From positions 1 through 64,000 of the forward strand of contig SYDY01000098.1 of assembly GCA_005801425.1 (NCBI GenBank): a stretch of DNA of 64,000 nt, in the 5' to 3' direction. Positions 60,759 to 64,000 of the stretch are shown piece by piece. This DNA comes from Bdellovibrionales bacterium (GTDB lineage Bacteria; Myxococcota; XYA12-FULL-58-9; SYDY01). The notes under the pieces were generated by a model. The model saw only the letters and a list, made by a program, of their open reading frames with translations, was not told the DNA's origin and searched no databases. How positions within the stretch are numbered: the stretch's first letter is position 1; every line of letters starts with the position of its first letter. The position numbers were made by a program, and so were the translations under genes.

Positions 60759-62362
60759 GATGGCTTTTCTTGGGTATCTTGGCACTTGCAGCATGCGGTG
60801 ACGATGTTCAAACGGAGGCCGTGCTTGATGCGCCCAACACATCGGATCCCATTGTGGATGCCAACCGTAACATTCCACAGGTGCTTACTAATACACAGCG
60901 CACCGAAGTGGTCAAAGTCCTCATTCCCGTCAGTGCGACATCGGCCAGTTTATGCACAGGAACATTGATCGCACCACGCATTGTTTTAACTGCTGGCCAC
61001 TGCACCAGATCCTCGAAGAATGTGTTTCATTCCACGGATATTCAGGTGTTCGTACGAGGTGATTCTGTGCCTTATGCAGTGATGGGTGTGATCGAACCCG
61101 ACCGATGGATGTCAACGGATAACTATGGGGTAGGGTACAATCAATGGCTTGGTGGAACGACATCAGAGGATGAACAAATACTTGGAAAGTATACCGATGC
61201 ATGTACAGGGACTGCGAAAACCGTTTGCGACCAGATCAAGGCAACGTGTGATAAAAACAACAACGGTATTGCCGATGGAAATACTTACCCTAATCCGGTG
61301 GGTGGAAAAACCTTTGACGAAGCCGTGTGCATTTCTGGAGAATTTGCAAAAAAAGTAGATGCAGCAGTGACTGCAAATGCATCGTTAAGCGTTCTTGCCG
61401 ATCTTTATATCATGCGTGATAAATTGGCAGGCACCTATGGTGTATCTATTCCATTTTTTTGGGCTGAAGATCGTGTATCCGGTGTTACTGATAATACAAC
61501 GGGTTACGATATATCTTTGTTGGTATTGGCTGAGGCTGTTGCTTCAAATTTGGCAGCACCTGTAGCCATCGAGAGCCTGTGTGAATCGGCAGCGATGCAA
61601 ACCACCGCTGAAACAGCGCCACGTCCGATTATAGAGGGCTGCATCATGGGCTACGGCGGTACAAGCCCCGATCCACACAATCTTTTAAATCTGGGTTACG
61701 CCAATGCAACAGGGACAGCCAAATACGGCAGTGTAGATATCGCTGCTTTTGGTGGCACACAGCTTTGGGTGCGTGGCGGTCGTTCGCTTGGGCTGGCATC
61801 CAACTGCGAAGGCGATTCGGGTGGGCCTGTTTTTCCTGGTGCGTGCAGTACGTCGCGCGCGAGTACTGATCGTGTTGCCGGTCTTGTATCGTTTGCGGCC
61901 GATTATGCGGGATATTGCACGCTTGGTTCTGTGCATACGCGTGTGGGAAGTTTCGCCGGGTGGATCAAGGCTTGGGCTGCCCAATTGGCGTTGCTTAAAA
62001 ACGACAATACGGGTTTTGTGATCAAAAGTACCCAGTGTTGTGGCGATGGCTTTCCTGATGCAGGAGAAGCCTGTGATGGAACCAGCGGATGCAATGCCCA
62101 ATGCGGAAGTAATGTACCCGTAGAAACACCGGACGAAGGGGCAACGCATGTGACGGATGCTGGCGGTTCTAATCGTACCACGATCTCTTTCGGCGATGAC
62201 GAGCTGGGCAGCGCCGAAGGGTGCAGTGGATGCCATCAAGGTGCTGGCGGATCCATGTCTTCGATACTGTTACTCTTGGGATTGGGTGTTATGATTGTTT
62301 CGCGTAAACGTTTAGCGCGCGTTCGCAATCATGCGCTCAAGCCGCGCCATCCCCGCCTCTAA
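60755..62362 (+). CDS. Trypsin-like serine protease lipoprotein (fourth of four)
   Basis: A 535-residue protein with lipobox LALAAC. Triad: His82 (LTAGHC), Asp252 (YDISLLVLA) and Ser355 (GDSGGP). It keeps the long His-Asp insert with conserved Cys (CTGTAKTVCDQIKATC). The C-terminus has CCGDGFPDAGEAC, then a Gly/Ser tail with GCSGCHQGAGGSM, a helix and a basic end that extends about 15 residues beyond the Arg cluster. The last 51 bases overlap the end of the convergent aminotransferase gene, which explains the odd extension. It starts 4 bases inside the third protease gene. Confidence 0.87.
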   Translation: MRWLFLGILALAACGDDVQTEAVLDAPNTSDPIVDANRNIPQVLTNTQRTEVVKVLIPVSATSASLCTGTLIAPRIVLTAGHCTRSSKNVFHSTDIQVFVRGDSVPYAVMGVIEPDRWMSTDNYGVGYNQWLGGTTSEDEQILGKYTDACTGTAKTVCDQIKATCDKNNNGIADGNTYPNPVGGKTFDEAVCISGEFAKKVDAAVTANASLSVLADLYIMRDKLAGTYGVSIPFFWAEDRVSGVTDNTTGYDISLLVLAEAVASNLAAPVAIESLCESAAMQTTAETAPRPIIEGCIMGYGGTSPDPHNLLNLGYANATGTAKYGSVDIAAFGGTQLWVRGGRSLGLASNCEGDSGGPVFPGACSTSRASTDRVAGLVSFAADYAGYCTLGSVHTRVGSFAGWIKAWAAQLALLKNDNTGFVIKSTQCCGDGFPDAGEACDGTSGCNAQCGSNVPVETPDEGATHVTDAGGSNRTTISFGDDELGSAEGCSGCHQGAGGSMSSILLLLGLGVMIVSRKRLARVRNHALKPRHPRL

Positions 62363-63565
62363 ACTGGCATGTTCAGGTCCAAACGAAAAGCGGGCATAAT
62401 TTTTAAATCGCGAGGCAGCGCCAGGACGGCGATGTCCGGGATTCACGTCAAAAAATTCACCGGGCACCACAATCACACGGTGTTTTAATGCTTCTTCAAA
62501 AAACGCACGTCCATCGCGCAACGTGGGTGGGAGATTGGATAAATTGCCCCAGACATAAAACGATCCGTTCGGTTCAACATCCATGGTGATGCCCATGGAT
62601 GTGAGGCGTTCCATGAGCAAACGTCGTTTGGCACCGAACACGGATTGAATGGTGGCTGTTTCGGCATTGACGATATCGTCGGAAAAAAGTGCCAAGGCCG
62701 CGCGTTGCAAGGGACGTGATGCGCCGCCATCCAAAAATGATCCAGCGCTTGCAATGCCATCGATGAGCGACTGGGGACCCACGGTCCACGACACGCGCCA
62801 ACCGGGATATCGCCAGTTTTTGGTAAGACCATCGATGATGAGCACAGGATCGTGATCCACGTCATCGACATGGGCAGCAGCACTTACGGGGCCTTCCCCA
62901 TTCCAAATGTAACGACTGTAAAATTCATCGACAATAAGTGCGGTGCCAAGCTCCCTGCATATATCGACCCAGCCTTGCAATTCGTCGCCGTAAATTACTT
63001 TGCCGGTGGGATTGCAGGGATTGGATAAGAGCAATGCACCAAGTCCACGGCCCATCACTTCGCGTCGCAGCTCTTCTTGTGTAAATGCATAGCCGCGTGC
63101 GCCATCAAGCAAAATTGGAATGGGATTAAACGATCGAAAAATATCGAGAAGTTCTTCGTAGGCTGTGTAATCGGGCAAGAAGTGGCCCAAGTTGATATGT
63201 CCAAGGGCTGCAACCACACGTGTAAGACCCGTGCGTCCACCCCCAGAAATCGCAACATTCTTGGCGGTGTATTGGGATACTTTTCCTACGCGATAGGTAC
63301 GGTTGTACAAATCGGCCACGGCTTGGCGAAGTTCTAAAAGACCTGGCACGGGCGCGTATTCGTTGTCTTCGGGGGCAACGTCAATGTGTGTGATACGTGG
63401 CGGAGCGCCGGGAAGTTCACCCGCTTCGGGTTGACCTTGACCCAGATTGCACCAATCGGCGTTGCTTCCGCGATAACCATGGGCGGCGGCTTGGGTCATC
63501 ACATAAATTACGCCGGTGCGTGGGACATTGCGAAATGCGGATGTGCCTGGATGCATATTGCTCAT
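62312..63565 (-). CDS. PLP-dependent class I/II aminotransferase
   Basis: About 417 residues from the ATG at 63565, with AAGGA 7 bases upstream; a longer frame upstream is only translated repeat. It is a fold type I aminotransferase. Visible motifs: ISGGGRTGLTRVVAALG, LLLSNPCNPTGKVIYGDEL, IVDEFYSRYIW and the Schiff-base lysine in LIIDGLTKNWRYPGWRVSW; the Arg in YARFSFG binds the substrate carboxylate. The specificity is not clear. It overlaps the fourth protease gene at its 3' end. It lies 34 bases after the thioredoxin-family gene and probably shares its transcript, with a palindromic repeat in between. Confidence 0.9.
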   Translation of the reverse strand: MSNMHPGTSAFRNVPRTGVIYVMTQAAAHGYRGSNADWCNLGQGQPEAGELPGAPPRITHIDVAPEDNEYAPVPGLLELRQAVADLYNRTYRVGKVSQYTAKNVAISGGGRTGLTRVVAALGHINLGHFLPDYTAYEELLDIFRSFNPIPILLDGARGYAFTQEELRREVMGRGLGALLLSNPCNPTGKVIYGDELQGWVDICRELGTALIVDEFYSRYIWNGEGPVSAAAHVDDVDHDPVLIIDGLTKNWRYPGWRVSWTVGPQSLIDGIASAGSFLDGGASRPLQRAALALFSDDIVNAETATIQSVFGAKRRLLMERLTSMGITMDVEPNGSFYVWGNLSNLPPTLRDGRAFFEEALKHRVIVVPGEFFDVNPGHRRPGAASRFKNYARFSFGPEHASLEAGMARLERMIANAR

Positions 63566-63573
63566 CATTGAAT

Positions 63574-63599
63574 CCTTGGAACGCGGGCATCCTGCCCGC
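63574..63599. repeat. Family-C repeat between two minus-strand genes
   Basis: The palindrome GCGGGCATCCTGCCCGC flanked by CCTTGGAAC. Its reverse complement matches the copy inside hemH (42250-42275) at 25 of 26 positions. It fills nearly the whole gap between the thioredoxin-family stop and the aminotransferase ribosome-binding site, which it partly overlaps. Confidence 0.85.
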
Positions 63600-64000
63600 T
63601 TATAATTTCCATTTAATATTGCAGCCAATACTGGGGAATTGTTCTCGCGCATTGGGCGTATGGGTCAAGAGTGTTTCGACCGCTGCGTGAAGATCGCTTC
63701 CCGTGATGGGCTTGTGATTACCGGGGGTGCTGTCGTCGAAGCGTCCGCGATAGACCAATTTAAAATCCGCATCGAATAAAAAGAAATCGGGTGTGCATGC
63801 GGCTTTGTAGGCGCGTGCAACATTTTGCGTTGCATCGAACACATAGGGGAATGGATATCCTGCCGAGATGATTTTCTCTGCCATTTTTCGCGGTGAATCT
63901 TCGGGGTAGAGGGCGATGTCGTTGGCGTTGATACCTACCACACCTAAACCACGTTCCATGCAATTACGCGTAAATGCCGCGAGGGCCTTTTCTAAATGCG
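63600..64000 (-). CDS. Thioredoxin/AhpC-TSA family protein, truncated by the window end
   Basis: The frame is open to the right edge, so the N-terminal part, including any CxxC motif, is missing. The visible 133 residues match the C-terminal part of the redoxin-like family with the pattern LEKALAAFTRNC...VVGINANDIALYPEDSP, then FPYVFDATQNVARAYKAACTPDFFLFD and the ending QFPSIGCNIKWK. These are cytosolic thioredoxin-like oxidoreductases of unknown partner. The gene is followed by the aminotransferase on the same strand. Confidence 0.9.
   Translation of the reverse strand, partial: HLEKALAAFTRNCMERGLGVVGINANDIALYPEDSPRKMAEKIISAGYPFPYVFDATQNVARAYKAACTPDFFLFDADFKLVYRGRFDDSTPGNHKPITGSDLHAAVETLLTHTPNAREQFPSIGCNIKWKL

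Noticed and set aside
1-64000. tRNA, rRNA and CRISPR arrays
   Set aside because: No cloverleaf-like sequence, conserved rRNA segment or regularly spaced repeat array was found by eye. The repeats here are palindromes at irregular distances.

Overview
The window looks like a chromosomal segment of a Gram-negative, probably myxobacteria-related (Myxococcota / former Deltaproteobacteria) bacterium. The evidence is the number of lipoprotein-type secreted proteins, Cys-rich 'CCGDG..D.GE.CD' repeats of the myxobacterial disulfide type, and C-terminal tails made of Cys, a hydrophobic helix and Arg that resemble MYXO-CTERM sorting signals. Taxonomy is inferred; no rRNA, tRNA, phage, complete insertion sequence or CRISPR array was seen.

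Layout. 1-6.9 kb: a His-rich secreted protein, an orphan cytosolic protein, an HXXEE membrane protein, a PatB-type C-S lyase, then a tight plus-strand run of methyltransferase, DUF4442 hotdog protein and archaeal-type class I fructose-bisphosphate aldolase. 7-12.8 kb: two large paralogous lipoproteins, the second enlarged by a Cys-rich, Pro/Gly-rich insert, followed by a terminator and a decayed antitoxin gene. 13-18.3 kb: an M20 peptidase divergent from an overlapping riboflavin operon (ribE, a ribB with a degenerate ribA domain, ribH, nusB, an M17 N-domain protein and an alpha/beta hydrolase). 18.3-27.8 kb: two orphan proteins, hutU, a Cys-rich lipoprotein, a methyltransferase-like protein, a PfkB kinase and a CDP-alcohol phosphotransferase-GtrA fusion. 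27.8-33.6 kb: a HEAT lipoprotein and a gliding-type ABC system (ATPase, permease, GldG-like protein, DUF4340 protein). 33.7-40 kb: metK, uppP and a gamma-glutamyl-amine pathway (glutamine synthetase-like ligase, iron alcohol dehydrogenase, PuuD-like hydrolase). 40-49.8 kb: a lipoprotein, hemH, a rhomboid-like pseudoprotease with TPR, transketolase, a PKD-like lipoprotein, a second HXXEE protein and an M18 aminopeptidase. 49.8-62.4 kb: four related trypsin-like surface proteases, two on each side of a 1950-residue protein with at least two P-loop AAA modules and a C-terminal transglutaminase-like cysteine protease domain. The end holds an aminotransferase and a truncated thioredoxin-family gene on the minus strand.

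Most of the core genes (rib, metK, tkt, hemH, hutU, fba, uppP) are ordinary. The accessory interest lies in the giant AAA/transglutaminase protein within its protease array, the lipoprotein paralogs, the inactive-looking rhomboid, and at least four families of small palindromic repeats. Two of these repeats lie inside reading frames (hemH and the alpha/beta hydrolase), so they now encode residues of housekeeping-type proteins.
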